Origin: UBA6985 sp946536225
GTDB lineage: Bacteria; Bacillota_I; Bacilli_A; RF39; UBA660
NCBI GenBank assembly: GCA_946536225.1
Contig: CAMNEE010000003.1
Location: forward strand, 89,733-153,732
Reading direction: 5' to 3'
Length of the DNA stretch: 64,000 bases
Under the pieces are notes generated by a model. The model ran no database searches. It was not told where the DNA came from and worked only from the letters and a program-made list of their open reading frames with translations. A program made the position numbers and the translations under genes. Below are positions 1-7,190 of the stretch, one piece after another. The first letter of the stretch is position 1. Each line of letters opens with the position of its first letter.

Positions 1-46
1 TCTTACATAATTAGTTATTAATAATAGCTAATTAGTGTGATAGATA

Positions 47-62
47 ATCCCATACGTGGGAT
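47..62. promoter_or_regulatory. Palindromic operator-like site
   Basis: ATCCCA-TACG-TGGGAT is a perfect 6-bp inverted repeat just upstream of the ribosome binding site of the first gene. A second, imperfect palindrome lies at about 11-31. Both sit where a ribbon-helix-helix repressor would bind its own promoter. The operator role is inferred. Confidence 0.4.
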
Positions 63-81
63 ATAGAAAGGAGGTGATTTT

Positions 82-402
82 ATGAATAAAAGAAGAACTC
101 ATGTATCAATTGCTTTTGATATTGATGATCAAATTCAAGACTATTCTAATTTAAAGAAAATCAGTTATTCTGAAGCAATTAGTCAATTAGTATCACTAGG
201 TTTAAATAATATGAATCTAGTTAAAGAAGTTGATAGGACTAATTCTCTACTAGATAGAATTTATTCTAAGAGCTGTTATATTGTTGCCCTACTTGAACAA
301 ATCTATTCAGATTTTGAATGGGACAAAATAACTAATCCAAAAGAAAGTAAAGCTTTAAATAAATTCAAATCTAAATTAAGCAAATACAAATTAGATGATT
401 AA
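82..402 (+). CDS. Ribbon-helix-helix-like small protein of a mobile element
   Basis: A 106-residue protein with no recognised name. The N-terminal part (about residues 5-45) has a beta strand rich in alternating residues (THVSIAFDI), then a helix, a short turn and a second helix (SYSEAISQLVSLGL). This is the order expected of a ribbon-helix-helix DNA-binding fold. The C-terminal half is predicted helical and basic. A strong ribosome binding site (AAGGAGGTG) precedes the ATG. The next gene starts 12 bases downstream, so the two are probably co-transcribed. The likely role is an element-encoded DNA-binding regulator or mobilisation accessory protein, inferred from fold pattern and context only. 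Confidence 0.5.
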   Translation: MNKRRTHVSIAFDIDDQIQDYSNLKKISYSEAISQLVSLGLNNMNLVKEVDRTNSLLDRIYSKSCYIVALLEQIYSDFEWDKITNPKESKALNKFKSKLSKYKLDD

Positions 403-414
403 GGAGGTGATAAA

Positions 415-648
415 ATGCACAAATATCTAATTAGAATTAGAAAAGAAGTATTTGATTTATTAAAAGTAGAAGCTAAAGCAAGAGGAATAAGTATTAATGA
501 TTTTATGACTTATTGTATTGAAGTCGCTTTAGCTGAATACATGAATGAATCAGCTGAAGCTTTTAAAGATTCAGTAAAAGACAAAGCTATTCAAAGAGAA
601 AGGAAAAGATTACAAAGTGAGCAAGAGCCATGGAAAAATGTATTATGA
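415..648 (+). CDS. Second ribbon-helix-helix/Arc-like protein
   Basis: A 77-residue protein. Residues 3-40 (YLIRIRKEVFDLLKVEAKAR, then a turn GISINDF and a second helix) fit a MetJ/Arc-type ribbon-helix-helix domain. The C-terminus is a charged helix rich in Lys, Arg and Glu. It has a strong ribosome binding site (AAGGAGGTGATAAA). It forms a tandem pair with the preceding gene, and its 3' end overlaps the next reading frame. Such pairs occur in plasmid and ICE control or mobilisation modules. The partner and target are unknown. Confidence 0.5.
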   Translation: MHKYLIRIRKEVFDLLKVEAKARGISINDFMTYCIEVALAEYMNESAEAFKDSVKDKAIQRERKRLQSEQEPWKNVL

Positions 649-886
649 CTTATTGAATGATAATTTGAGTAAGAGCACAATCGTGCTCTTCACTCTCCTA
701 TTATCTAATTCAAATCAAAAAGGATATGCATTTGGATCAAATAAGTATTATGCAGAAAAATTAAAATGTACTACAAGAACTATATCTTCTTTATTAAGAA
801 CTTTAGTAAATAAGAATTACATAATTATAGAACATCCTAGAAGTTTTAAAAGGAAGATATATATTAGAAATAAATTTCCTACTTGA
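617..886 (+). CDS. Small winged-helix, replication-initiator-like protein
   Basis: The 89-residue reading starts at GTG 617. An ATG at 638 is an equally plausible start and would reduce the overlap with the previous gene from 32 to 11 bases. The segment LKCTTRTISSLLRTLVNKNYIII reads as the recognition helix and wing of a winged helix-turn-helix, preceded by an AEKL helix. This resembles the N-terminal domain of plasmid RepA or phage replication proteins, where N-terminal segments such as KGYAFGSNKYYAEKL are common. The protein is far shorter than a full initiator. It could be a stand-alone regulator or a truncated initiator. Two direct repeats lie just downstream. Confidence 0.45.
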   Translation: MSKSHGKMYYDLLNDNLSKSTIVLFTLLLSNSNQKGYAFGSNKYYAEKLKCTTRTISSLLRTLVNKNYIIIEHPRSFKRKIYIRNKFPT

Positions 887-913
887 TAGAAATAATATTC
901 TACCTTGATAGAA
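882..913. repeat. Two CTTGATAGAA direct repeats
   Basis: CTTGATAGAA occurs at 882-891 and again at 904-913, a spacing of 22 bp or about two helical turns. The second copy is also part of a short inverted repeat (TTCTA..TAGAA). The pair follows directly on the winged-helix gene, where iterons or an operator would be expected. Two copies are few for an iteron array, so the role is uncertain. Confidence 0.35.
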
Positions 914-999
914 CATTTTATCTAACATAATAAATAAAGATAATATATAAATATAATAGTTACACAAAGGCCTTAGTAAAAGGTAAAGGAGGTTTCGGT

Positions 1000-1425
1000 A
1001 TGAAAGATTTAGTAGACTATATAAAATATCATGGATATATTACAAGTATTAGAGACAATGTAGATAAAGACTATATCTGGTTTGATATATGTCAAAAAGA
1101 GACATATAAAGATAAAGACAATATGGATAGGACTAACCTATCCTTTTTTAGTGCAAGAATGTACAAAGAATATATATACAAAATTGAACTAAGAGTTGGT
1201 AAAAACATTTATGTAGAAGGTATCCCAAAGGGATACATAGACAAAAATGGTCATAGACAAAACTATATACATGTATTAAGAATAAACAATTTAGAAGTTA
1301 ATAAAGAACCACCACTCTATGGTGATGGATATTGGAATGGTAAAAAAATAGAATCAGCAAAAGCAACACCAGAAGAACAAGCTGAGATGCAAAGAATGAT
1401 AGATGAAATAACAGGAGGCAAATAA
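1000..1425 (+). CDS. SSB-like OB-fold protein of a mobile element
   Basis: A 141-residue protein. Residues about 65-98 (VGKNIYVEGIPKGYIDKNGHRQNYI, given here in outline) follow the beta-strand pattern of single-stranded DNA-binding proteins: a central 'G-x-x-V-x-V-E-G' strand, a turn with a 'D-x-x-G' motif and a final 'V-L-x-I' strand. The N-terminal 60 residues are less typical. The C-terminus ends EITGGK and lacks the acidic tip usual in chromosomal SSB. A good ribosome binding site (AAAGGAGG) precedes the ATG. SSB-like genes are common in conjugative elements. The family call is moderate. Confidence 0.45.
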   Translation: MKDLVDYIKYHGYITSIRDNVDKDYIWFDICQKETYKDKDNMDRTNLSFFSARMYKEYIYKIELRVGKNIYVEGIPKGYIDKNGHRQNYIHVLRINNLEVNKEPPLYGDGYWNGKKIESAKATPEEQAEMQRMIDEITGGK

Positions 1426-1426
1426 T

Positions 1427-1663
1427 ATGAGTGCAAAAGAAACATTAAAGTTAATATCAAAACAATGGTGTTCTATAACAGATCTAATGAAATTATTAAA
1501 TTGTGGTAGAAATAAAGCACTTGAGGTTAAAAAAGATATTAAAGATAAGTTAATAAAAGATGGATATTATATTCCAGGTAATAACTTACCTATGCAAGCT
1601 GTTGTAGATATATTAAAAATAGATATAGATAAACTCGAAAGAATAATTAATCTATCTAAATAA
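1427..1663 (+). CDS. DUF3173/excisionase-like helix-turn-helix protein
   Basis: A 78-residue protein starting one base after the stop of the SSB-like gene, so translationally coupled. The region WCSITDLMKLLNCGRNKALEV is a clear helix-turn-helix, and the C-terminus (LPMQAVVDILKI) is a second helical segment. Small proteins of this size and pattern (DUF3173 family) sit just before tyrosine integrases in Gram-positive conjugative elements and probably act as recombination directionality or regulatory factors. An integrase does lie downstream here, separated by a structured RNA gene. Confidence 0.55.
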   Translation: MSAKETLKLISKQWCSITDLMKLLNCGRNKALEVKKDIKDKLIKDGYYIPGNNLPMQAVVDILKIDIDKLERIINLSK

Positions 1664-1666
1664 TAT

Positions 1667-1695
1667 TTGATTAATCATATTAAGTATGCTATATT
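1667..1695 (+). promoter_or_regulatory. Promoter of the structured RNA
   Basis: TTGATT (1667-1672), a 17-base spacer ending in TGC, then TATATT (1690-1695). This is a near-consensus sigma-A promoter with extended -10 character. It lies immediately after the DUF3173-like gene and points at the RNA starting near 1702. Confidence 0.6.
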
Positions 1696-1701
1696 ACTCA
1701 T

Positions 1702-1845
1702 ACGAAACAAAAGCGCTGACTTTACAGCAAGGTTGTTTCTATATATCTGAGATGCAGTCATCAAGGATATATATGTGCCTGAGATGGAATCGTCAAGGAC
1801 ACAACAAGCACTCAAGTTGGCTTTCCGACAAGGGTGCTTTTTTTA
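1702..1845 (+). ncRNA. Structured element RNA with two tandem look-alike hairpins
   Basis: No long reading frame is present. The order is: a hairpin GCTG/CAGC (1715-1728); GTTGT (1732-1736), which can pair with ACAAC (1801-1805); hairpin 1 with an 8-bp stem (1740-1747 with 1766-1773); hairpin 2 (1774-1779 with 1797-1803); then a terminator. Both hairpins carry the same core, CTGAGATG-4 nt-C(A/G)TCAAGG. In that core GATG pairs with CATC in one and CGTC in the other, a compensatory A-T to G-T change. Part of hairpin 2 competes with the closing stem. Not recognised as a named RNA family. Confidence 0.7.
1807..1844 (+). terminator. Terminator of the structured RNA
   Basis: AGCACTC (1807-1813) pairs with GGGTGCT (1832-1838). 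Inside it GTTGG/CCGAC pairs around a CTTT loop, with a symmetric AA/AA internal loop between the stems. Seven T residues follow. Confidence 0.8.
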
Positions 1846-1920
1846 CTTATACGATTATTTTATAGAGTATTTAATCGTAAAAGGAAATTTTTATATAAAA
1901 AATATCATTTTATAATTCTT

Positions 1921-2085
1921 CGGCAAATCTAGGATGAATCCTATTTTTGCCGTAAACAAATGTATATTAAACAAACAAAAATCAGAAATAAATTATCAAT
2001 TTTTTCCAAACACACTGATAATTTTTAATTTTTCAGTTCAAAAGGAAAAACATTAACCAGATATGGAAAAACCATAGCTGGTTTT
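1921..2085. other. Gene-free leader with three inverted repeats
   Basis: This lies in the 1846-2168 gap, where no gene is visible. Three foldable segments are present: CGGCAAA/TTTGCCG with inner AGGA/TCCT (1921-1952); AAATTATCA/TGATAATTT (1990-1998 and 2016-2024); and AACCAG..CTGGTT with inner TATGG/CCATA followed by TTTT (2055-2085), which looks like a terminator. The block could be an integrase leader or a strand-transfer/replication signal; the sequence does not decide. Confidence 0.4.
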
Positions 2086-2110
2086 ATTGTGCAGAAAAAT
2101 ATAAAAATAC

Positions 2111-2152
2111 ATGCTATACTAGTAGTGTCACAGGTAAACGAACGTATAGCAT
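2111..2152 (+). promoter_or_regulatory. Integrase promoter inside a 9-bp inverted repeat
   Basis: An extended -10 (TGC-TATACT, 2112-2120) lies in the left arm of a perfect inverted repeat, ATGCTATAC (2111-2119) with GTATAGCAT (2144-2152). The right arm ends just before the ribosome binding site AAGGAGG of the integrase. No good -35 is visible. The repeat could be an operator or a 5'-UTR hairpin. Confidence 0.5.
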
Positions 2153-2168
2153 AATAAGGAGGTATAAA

Positions 2169-3275
2169 ATGGCTGTACGACAATTACCAAAAGAAAAAGC
2201 TACCAAAGATGGTAGACGTTGGGTTTTCTATGACAAAATAAAAGTTAATGGATTAACTAAGACTTATATGTCTAAATGTTACATAACTAGAAGTGAAGCA
2301 CTAAGAGCTGAAAGAGATTTTCTTGTAGGATATGAAACTAAAGCGATAAATGTTACTAATATGACATTTAAACAACTTTATGAAGAGTTTTATGATTATA
2401 AAAGAGATAAAGTTAAAGCTACTACTCTACGCTCTTATAGAAGAAATATAAAACAATTAAGTGAATTCTATGAATTAAAGATTAAAGATATAACACTTGA
2501 TCATTATATTCAATGGAGAAAAAGAATTGGTGCATTAGATCAAAGAGATAAAACTAAGAATGGTTATTATAAATTATTAAAGACTATTCTTAACTATGGT
2601 ACTAAATGGCATGATTTTAACTTCACTTCTATTTATAACAAGATGGAAAAATTTAATAATCCTAATAGACCACCAGAAGAAATGAAATTCTATACTTGGG
2701 AAGAGTTTAAACAATTTATATCAGTTATAGATGATATTAAATGGAAGACTCTATTTGAAGTATTATTCTTTTGTGGACTTCGTAGAGGTGAATTAAGAGG
2801 CCTTAGCTGGGATAATATAGATTTCTTTAATAAAGAGTTATCTATAGTTAAAAATGTTGTTCAAGAAGGAGATTCAAGACAATATATAATAACTACTCCT
2901 AAAACAAGAACTAGTGTTAGAACATTACCAGTTACAGAGAAAGTAATGAATGATCTTCATGAGTTATATTTACAAGAGAAGAAACAATATGGATTCAATG
3001 ATAAGTGGTTTGTTTTTGGAGATAAAGAACCCCTATCCGCTCATGTACTTAGACATACAAAAAACAAGTATACTCAACTTGCTGGTGTTAAACAAATAAG
3101 AATCCATGACTTTAGACATAGCTGTGCATCAGTATTAATTAACAATGGTGCTAACATAATGGTCGTAGCAAAATTCTTAGGTCATGCTAAGATAGATGAA
3201 ACCCTAAATACATATTCTCATTTATTTAAAAATAAGATGGATGAAGTAGTAAAAACAATGAATAATTTAGAGTAA
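2169..3275 (+). CDS. int: Tyrosine integrase of an ICE or phage-like element
   Basis: A 368-residue site-specific recombinase of the Tn916/phage integrase class. It has an N-terminal arm-binding domain (about 1-60), a SAM-like core-binding domain (about 65-165) and a C-terminal catalytic domain. The catalytic set is visible: Arg205 in GLRRGEL, His313 and Arg316 in HDFRH, His339 in LGHAK and the nucleophile Tyr349 in TYSHLF. It is complete. A strong ribosome binding site precedes the ATG. Transcription is rightward, opposite to the surrounding left-arm genes, as expected for an inserted element. Tandem repeats immediately downstream are candidate arm-type binding sites. Confidence 0.93.
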   Translation: MAVRQLPKEKATKDGRRWVFYDKIKVNGLTKTYMSKCYITRSEALRAERDFLVGYETKAINVTNMTFKQLYEEFYDYKRDKVKATTLRSYRRNIKQLSEFYELKIKDITLDHYIQWRKRIGALDQRDKTKNGYYKLLKTILNYGTKWHDFNFTSIYNKMEKFNNPNRPPEEMKFYTWEEFKQFISVIDDIKWKTLFEVLFFCGLRRGELRGLSWDNIDFFNKELSIVKNVVQEGDSRQYIITTPKTRTSVRTLPVTEKVMNDLHELYLQEKKQYGFNDKWFVFGDKEPLSAHVLRHTKNKYTQLAGVKQIRIHDFRHSCASVLINNGANIMVVAKFLGHAKIDETLNTYSHLFKNKMDEVVKTMNNLE

Positions 3276-3309
3276 AAAAATACTCTACATACCCTTTACC
3301 TATACCAGT

Positions 3310-3333
3310 AGTATAGATAAAAGTATAGATAAA
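3310..3333. repeat. Tandem 12-bp direct repeats, candidate integrase arm sites
   Basis: AGTATAGATAAA occurs twice back to back (3310-3321 and 3322-3333), 35 bp after the integrase stop. CTATAC-CAGTA-GTATAG overlaps the first copy. Repeats like these near int often serve as arm-type binding sites at an attachment end. The core att site cannot be defined without the other end of the element. Confidence 0.5.
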
Positions 3334-3397
3334 CCCAGTTTTAAGTCAATCAAAAAATACCGAAAGTACGGTATTTCCTGGGTTTATCAAATTTTTT
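3328..3397 (+). terminator. Long terminator after the integrase
   Basis: GATAAACCCAG (3328-3338) pairs perfectly with CTGGGTTTATC (3378-3388). An inner hairpin, ATACCG/CGGTAT, lies within the loop. A T-rich run (ATTTTTTT) follows. The left arm overlaps the second 12-bp direct repeat. Confidence 0.65.
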
Positions 3398-3408
3398 TAA
3401 TCGATTTC

Positions 3409-3437
3409 GCTCTCTCCAGGGGGAAGAGAGCATATTT
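3409..3437 (+). terminator. GC-rich hairpin with G-run loop
   Basis: GCTCTCT (3409-3415) pairs with AGAGAGC (3425-3431), then ATATTTTTT. The loop carries CCAGGGGG, related to the loop of the small-RNA terminator near 13123. It could end an unseen small RNA or serve as a second barrier between the element and the leftward genes. Confidence 0.55.
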
Positions 3438-3442
3438 TTTAA

Positions 3443-3468
3443 CTAAAAAAGAGCAATTATTTGCTCTT
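3443..3468 (-). terminator. Terminator of the ABC exporter operon
   Basis: On the minus strand AAAGAGCAAATAATTGCTCTTTTTTAG folds as GAGCAA/TTGCTC with a T-rich tail. It ends the leftward exporter operon close to the element boundary. Confidence 0.6.
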
Positions 3469-4923
3469 TTATTGATTCTTAACATCTATATGTTTAAATG
3501 TAATAAGTATACCTGCAGTAAATAGCACTATATATATAATATCTGCTATCAATGAATTAGTAAATGTTAATTGTTTAAATGCCGATTTACCACCAAACAT
3601 AAATTCACTTAAATTCCATGTATAAAAAGGTAGATATACTAAAAACTCAAACTTATTTATAAGCATATCTAAAAAAGGTGGAACTACTATTAACATAAAA
3701 CTTGCTACTGCTGATAAAGCAGTATTTCTAGTTAATACAGACACAAATAATATGATTAAAGTAAATATAATAAAATATGGAATATTATATAGGAAATATA
3801 ATCCTAATAACTGAAAACCATTTAAAGCAAGTACTTTACCCAAACTATAATCATATACAAGTGCTAAACCACCAATATCAAATGTTTTAATAAATAATAA
3901 ACCACATATAATATTAACTATTTCAAAATATACTATAAATAATAAAGTTGATATTAAACATGTTATTACTTTAGCAAGTGCAATCTTATTTCTAGAGAAT
4001 GGTTTTATTAATAATTGTTTAATTGTACCTTTATCAAATTCATCACTAAAAATACCACATGCAATAACAACTACTCCAAATATAATAAATATAGAAAATT
4101 CAGATAAAGGATATGCAATATACTCAGCAGAATTTGCAAACTCGCTTTCAACATCTTCTAACATATCATGTTCCATTTTATATTCAGTTAACTTAATATT
4201 CATTTTTAATTCTTCATATTCTTCTTTTTTATCTTTATCTGAATTTTCATATTGATCTCTTAACTTAATATAATTTGGATAACTTTCTAAATATTGATTA
4301 AGAGTATTAGAACCTAATTTAAAGTTATAAGGTATATTATGCTTTATTCTATATTCTAAAGTCTTTTTATATACATTAAAGTATTCATCACATGAGTTTT
4401 TATTAATTTCTGAACATACCGTTTCTTTATTTAAATTATTTAAGTCATTCTTAACTTCCTCAATTGGAACAAAACTATCAAGTTTTTTTAGTGCTTCATT
4501 AAACTTATTGTTATAATCTTCAACTGACTCATATCCTAAATCAGTATAATCATAATATTTTTCATTAACATAATTTTTAACTAAATAAAAAGAATAAATA
4601 TTATTTCTAATATAGTTAAATTCAGCAGAAAGAACATTAAAGTTTTTACTCTTAGCTAACTTTAGTGTATCAAGATTTGCAAGTGCTTCTATATATAATT
4701 CTTTTTCTTCATCCGTTAATGCACTAATATTTTTTTTATAATTAGAAACTTCTATTTCAGCTTCAGTAATTTGATTATCAATAGTACCTTTATTAATTAA
4801 ATCTATTTCTTTTTTTCCTAAGAATCCCATCAAGATTAAAAACGCTGTAACTATAAATAAGAATATATAAATAGCTTTCTTATGAAATACTTTATATAAT
4901 TCATTTCTAATTAAATTACTCAA
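3469..4923 (-). CDS. ABC-2 type transporter permease
   Basis: A 484-residue membrane subunit of an ABC exporter. One membrane segment near the N-terminus (HKKAIYIFLFIVTAFLILMG) is followed by a large, charged extracytoplasmic domain (about residues 40-260) and then five or six C-terminal membrane segments, the layout of ABC-2/NatB-like permeases. The start is a TTG at 4923. It is preceded by GGAGG at ideal distance and overlaps the ATPase stop by 8 bases. An upstream ATG would add 13 residues but lacks a ribosome binding site. It forms an operon with the ATPase. The substrate is unknown. Confidence 0.8.
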   Translation of the reverse strand: MSNLIRNELYKVFHKKAIYIFLFIVTAFLILMGFLGKKEIDLINKGTIDNQITEAEIEVSNYKKNISALTDEEKELYIEALANLDTLKLAKSKNFNVLSAEFNYIRNNIYSFYLVKNYVNEKYYDYTDLGYESVEDYNNKFNEALKKLDSFVPIEEVKNDLNNLNKETVCSEINKNSCDEYFNVYKKTLEYRIKHNIPYNFKLGSNTLNQYLESYPNYIKLRDQYENSDKDKKEEYEELKMNIKLTEYKMEHDMLEDVESEFANSAEYIAYPLSEFSIFIIFGVVVIACGIFSDEFDKGTIKQLLIKPFSRNKIALAKVITCLISTLLFIVYFEIVNIICGLLFIKTFDIGGLALVYDYSLGKVLALNGFQLLGLYFLYNIPYFIIFTLIILFVSVLTRNTALSAVASFMLIVVPPFLDMLINKFEFLVYLPFYTWNLSEFMFGGKSAFKQLTFTNSLIADIIYIVLFTAGILITFKHIDVKNQ

Positions 4924-5821
4924 TGATATTACCTCCAGTCTCTTTAATAAACGCTTCTTCAAGACTCATAGATACTTTATATAAAGAATATATTTCATAC
5001 TCATTAGATAATAATACTTTTAAAATACCATTAATCTCTTTTTTATCAACTTCAATTTCAAAGTGTTCATCATCAATAACTTCTATATTTTTATCTTTAA
5101 ATAAAGTTTTAATTCCTCTTGTATTGTTAAGTTTAAACCTATATTTAGATATATCTAAAGATTTTAACTTTTTAACAGAAGAATTACTTACCACTTTTCC
5201 ATTTTGAATAATACATGCATCTGTTATAAAGTTCTCTAATTCGCTTAAGTTATGAGAAGAAATCATAATAGCCATTTTATTCTCTTTAGCAAGCCTCTTA
5301 ATAAGTTCCCTTATTTCTAGTATACCTTGAGGATCTAACCCATTAGTAGGTTCATCTAATATAAGAACATTAGGTTTATTAATTAATGCTGCAGCTATTC
5401 CTAATCTTTGTCTCATACCTAAAGAATACTTAGATACTTTATCATCAATACGTTTCTCTAATCCTACTAATTTAATTAATTCATCAATATCCTTTTTAGT
5501 AATACCTTTATACATATTAGCTATTAATTTTAGATTTTGTCTACCAGATAAGTACATATACATATCAGGAGACTCAATAATAGCACCTACACCTCTAATA
5601 GCATTTTCAAAATCTTTCTTTAAATCATATCCATTAATTGTAACAGTACCACTATCAATTGATTGAAGACCAAGCATAAGCTTAATAGTTGTTGTTTTAC
5701 CAGCACCATTTGGTCCAATAAAACCTAATATTTCTCCCTCGTTTATTTCAAAAGAAACATCATGAAGGATTTGTTTTTTTCCAAACTTTTTATTGATTTT
5801 ATCTACTTTAACAATTGTCAT
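4916..5821 (-). CDS. ABC transporter ATP-binding protein
   Basis: A 301-residue ATPase. Walker A GPNGAGKTT is at 36-44, the signature YSLGMRQRL at 132-140 and Walker B VLILDEPTNGLD at about 152-163, followed by a switch His (SSHNLSEL). The C-terminal 80 residues resemble the regulatory tail of NatA/CcmA-type exporters. It is the first gene of a two-gene leftward operon with the permease. Proposed job: powering export of a peptide, drug or lipid. No sensor or regulator gene is adjacent. Confidence 0.9.
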   Translation of the reverse strand: MTIVKVDKINKKFGKKQILHDVSFEINEGEILGFIGPNGAGKTTTIKLMLGLQSIDSGTVTINGYDLKKDFENAIRGVGAIIESPDMYMYLSGRQNLKLIANMYKGITKKDIDELIKLVGLEKRIDDKVSKYSLGMRQRLGIAAALINKPNVLILDEPTNGLDPQGILEIRELIKRLAKENKMAIMISSHNLSELENFITDACIIQNGKVVSNSSVKKLKSLDISKYRFKLNNTRGIKTLFKDKNIEVIDDEHFEIEVDKKEINGILKVLLSNEYEIYSLYKVSMSLEEAFIKETGGNIIE

Positions 5822-5892
5822 ATCATCACTTCTCTATTATTTACTTAATAATATTATACAAAATATAATAAATATTTTAAAGAGATGCATAA

Positions 5893-5922
5893 TAAAAACA
5901 CTAGTTTTTACTAGTGTTTTTA
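5893..5922 (-). terminator. Terminator including a stop codon
   Basis: On the minus strand AAAACACTAG-TAAAAA-CTAGTGTTTT is followed by T residues. The stem contains the TAG stop of the 401-residue gene. Confidence 0.75.
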
Positions 5923-7106
5923 AATGGTTTTCTTTCTCTTTTTTTAGGACTATCATCTAAAGAACTTGGATCTTCTTTTATTGAAGATACTCCTATACTA
6001 TCTAACTCATCCATTAGACTTTGAGTTTCATAATATCTAGTTGGATTCATCTTAACAGCAGTTTGTATTCTAAACTCTAATTCAATTAACTCATCTTTAA
6101 TCATTGGAAATATTTCTGCATCTGATAAGTTTTGAGATGAAACAATATCAGAATACTTTGACATTAATGATTGAAATTCTTCTCTAATAGAACCAATAAA
6201 TAATGGATCTATTTTTTTAATTAATTTAATATCTTTTTCAAACATTGTAGGAATTGGAGTAGTAATTTTAATGCCATCTTTATCTTCTTGGTCCATAACT
6301 GGAGCATATGTTTCTACTCCATCAACATTCGAAACTAATTCCATATCTACTATATCTTTGTTCTTCTTTATTTTAAATTTAGCTAATATATCTTTTAATA
6401 TGGATTTTTTAATTTCTTTTATTTTAGTTTTATATACTTTTTTGTCATCATCACCATATAGAAAATAATCTCTAATAGTATCAAAACGACTAGGAATAAA
6501 ACTATAAAAAAAGTATCCAACATCTATAACAGCAGATATACCAACACCTGAAAGAAGAGTTAAAAGCCATATTGCTGGGATTACTTGTGAAAACACAAGT
6601 GCTCCAACTACAATAAGTGCTGTTCCTCCAAGACCCGCTGAAATAATACCATTAAGTTCAAGCATATCATTATAATAGAATTCATCAAAAGTATCTACTA
6701 AGTCATCTCCTAAATCTTTAAAATATCCCACTAAATTATCTAAAGACTTTTTAGATTTCTTTTTCTTTAAAATACTTATTAATTCTTTCTTATCTTTTAT
6801 AGTTAGTTCAGTATTTAAATTATCTTTATCATATTTAGTTAAATCTGTTTTAATTTCAATTCTACCAAGTGAAAATAATTTACTTATGTATGGATATTTT
6901 GATGGATTATTAATTTCATCATCAGATAAGTCTAATTTATAATCATTTCCATTATATCTAACAACTATATCTCCATTTTCTTTATAGTCTATATTATAAA
7001 AACTAGTATCTAATTCTTGCTCCATGTTTTTAAAAAACTCTTTTGTAGTTATTTCATTAGTACCTAAATAAACAGTACCAAATTCTGTAAAATGAATATT
7101 GTTCAC
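5901..7106 (-). CDS. Unknown two-helix membrane protein with cytoplasmic domains
   Basis: A 401-residue protein, not recognised. Residues 1-150 are soluble and charged, with a first part rich in beta strands. Two membrane helices follow (about 155-204, rich in Gly, Ala, Val and Ile), then a long charged helical C-terminal region. The tail is basic and low-complexity (KKRERKPFKNTSKN). The hairpin topology with large soluble ends would place both ends on the same side. It is leftward, last in a run with the phosphatase and the 478-residue gene, but separated from them by a terminator. Function unknown. Confidence 0.6.
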   Translation of the reverse strand: MNNIHFTEFGTVYLGTNEITTKEFFKNMEQELDTSFYNIDYKENGDIVVRYNGNDYKLDLSDDEINNPSKYPYISKLFSLGRIEIKTDLTKYDKDNLNTELTIKDKKELISILKKKKSKKSLDNLVGYFKDLGDDLVDTFDEFYYNDMLELNGIISAGLGGTALIVVGALVFSQVIPAIWLLTLLSGVGISAVIDVGYFFYSFIPSRFDTIRDYFLYGDDDKKVYKTKIKEIKKSILKDILAKFKIKKNKDIVDMELVSNVDGVETYAPVMDQEDKDGIKITTPIPTMFEKDIKLIKKIDPLFIGSIREEFQSLMSKYSDIVSSQNLSDAEIFPMIKDELIELEFRIQTAVKMNPTRYYETQSLMDELDSIGVSSIKEDPSSLDDSPKKRERKPFKNTSKN

Positions 7107-7162
7107 AATATTTCCCCCTATATATGGAAGATATTCTATATCATTATTTATAAAAAAGCAAA

Positions 7163-7190
7163 TTAAAAAAGATATTGAAATTAATCAATA
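7163..7190 (-). terminator. Terminator after the phosphatase gene
   Basis: AAAGATATTGA..TCAATATCTTT forms a perfect stem overlapping the end of the phosphatase gene, with a T-rich stretch beyond it on the minus strand. Confidence 0.7.

Noticed and set aside
3416..3424. Attachment core in the CCAGGGGG loop
   Set aside because: It lies within a normal terminator loop and the other end of the element is not available, so no direct repeat can be shown.
4923..5207. 94-residue plus-strand reading frame within the ABC ATPase gene
   Set aside because: It is the antisense shadow of a strongly supported ATPase gene with no ribosome binding site of its own.
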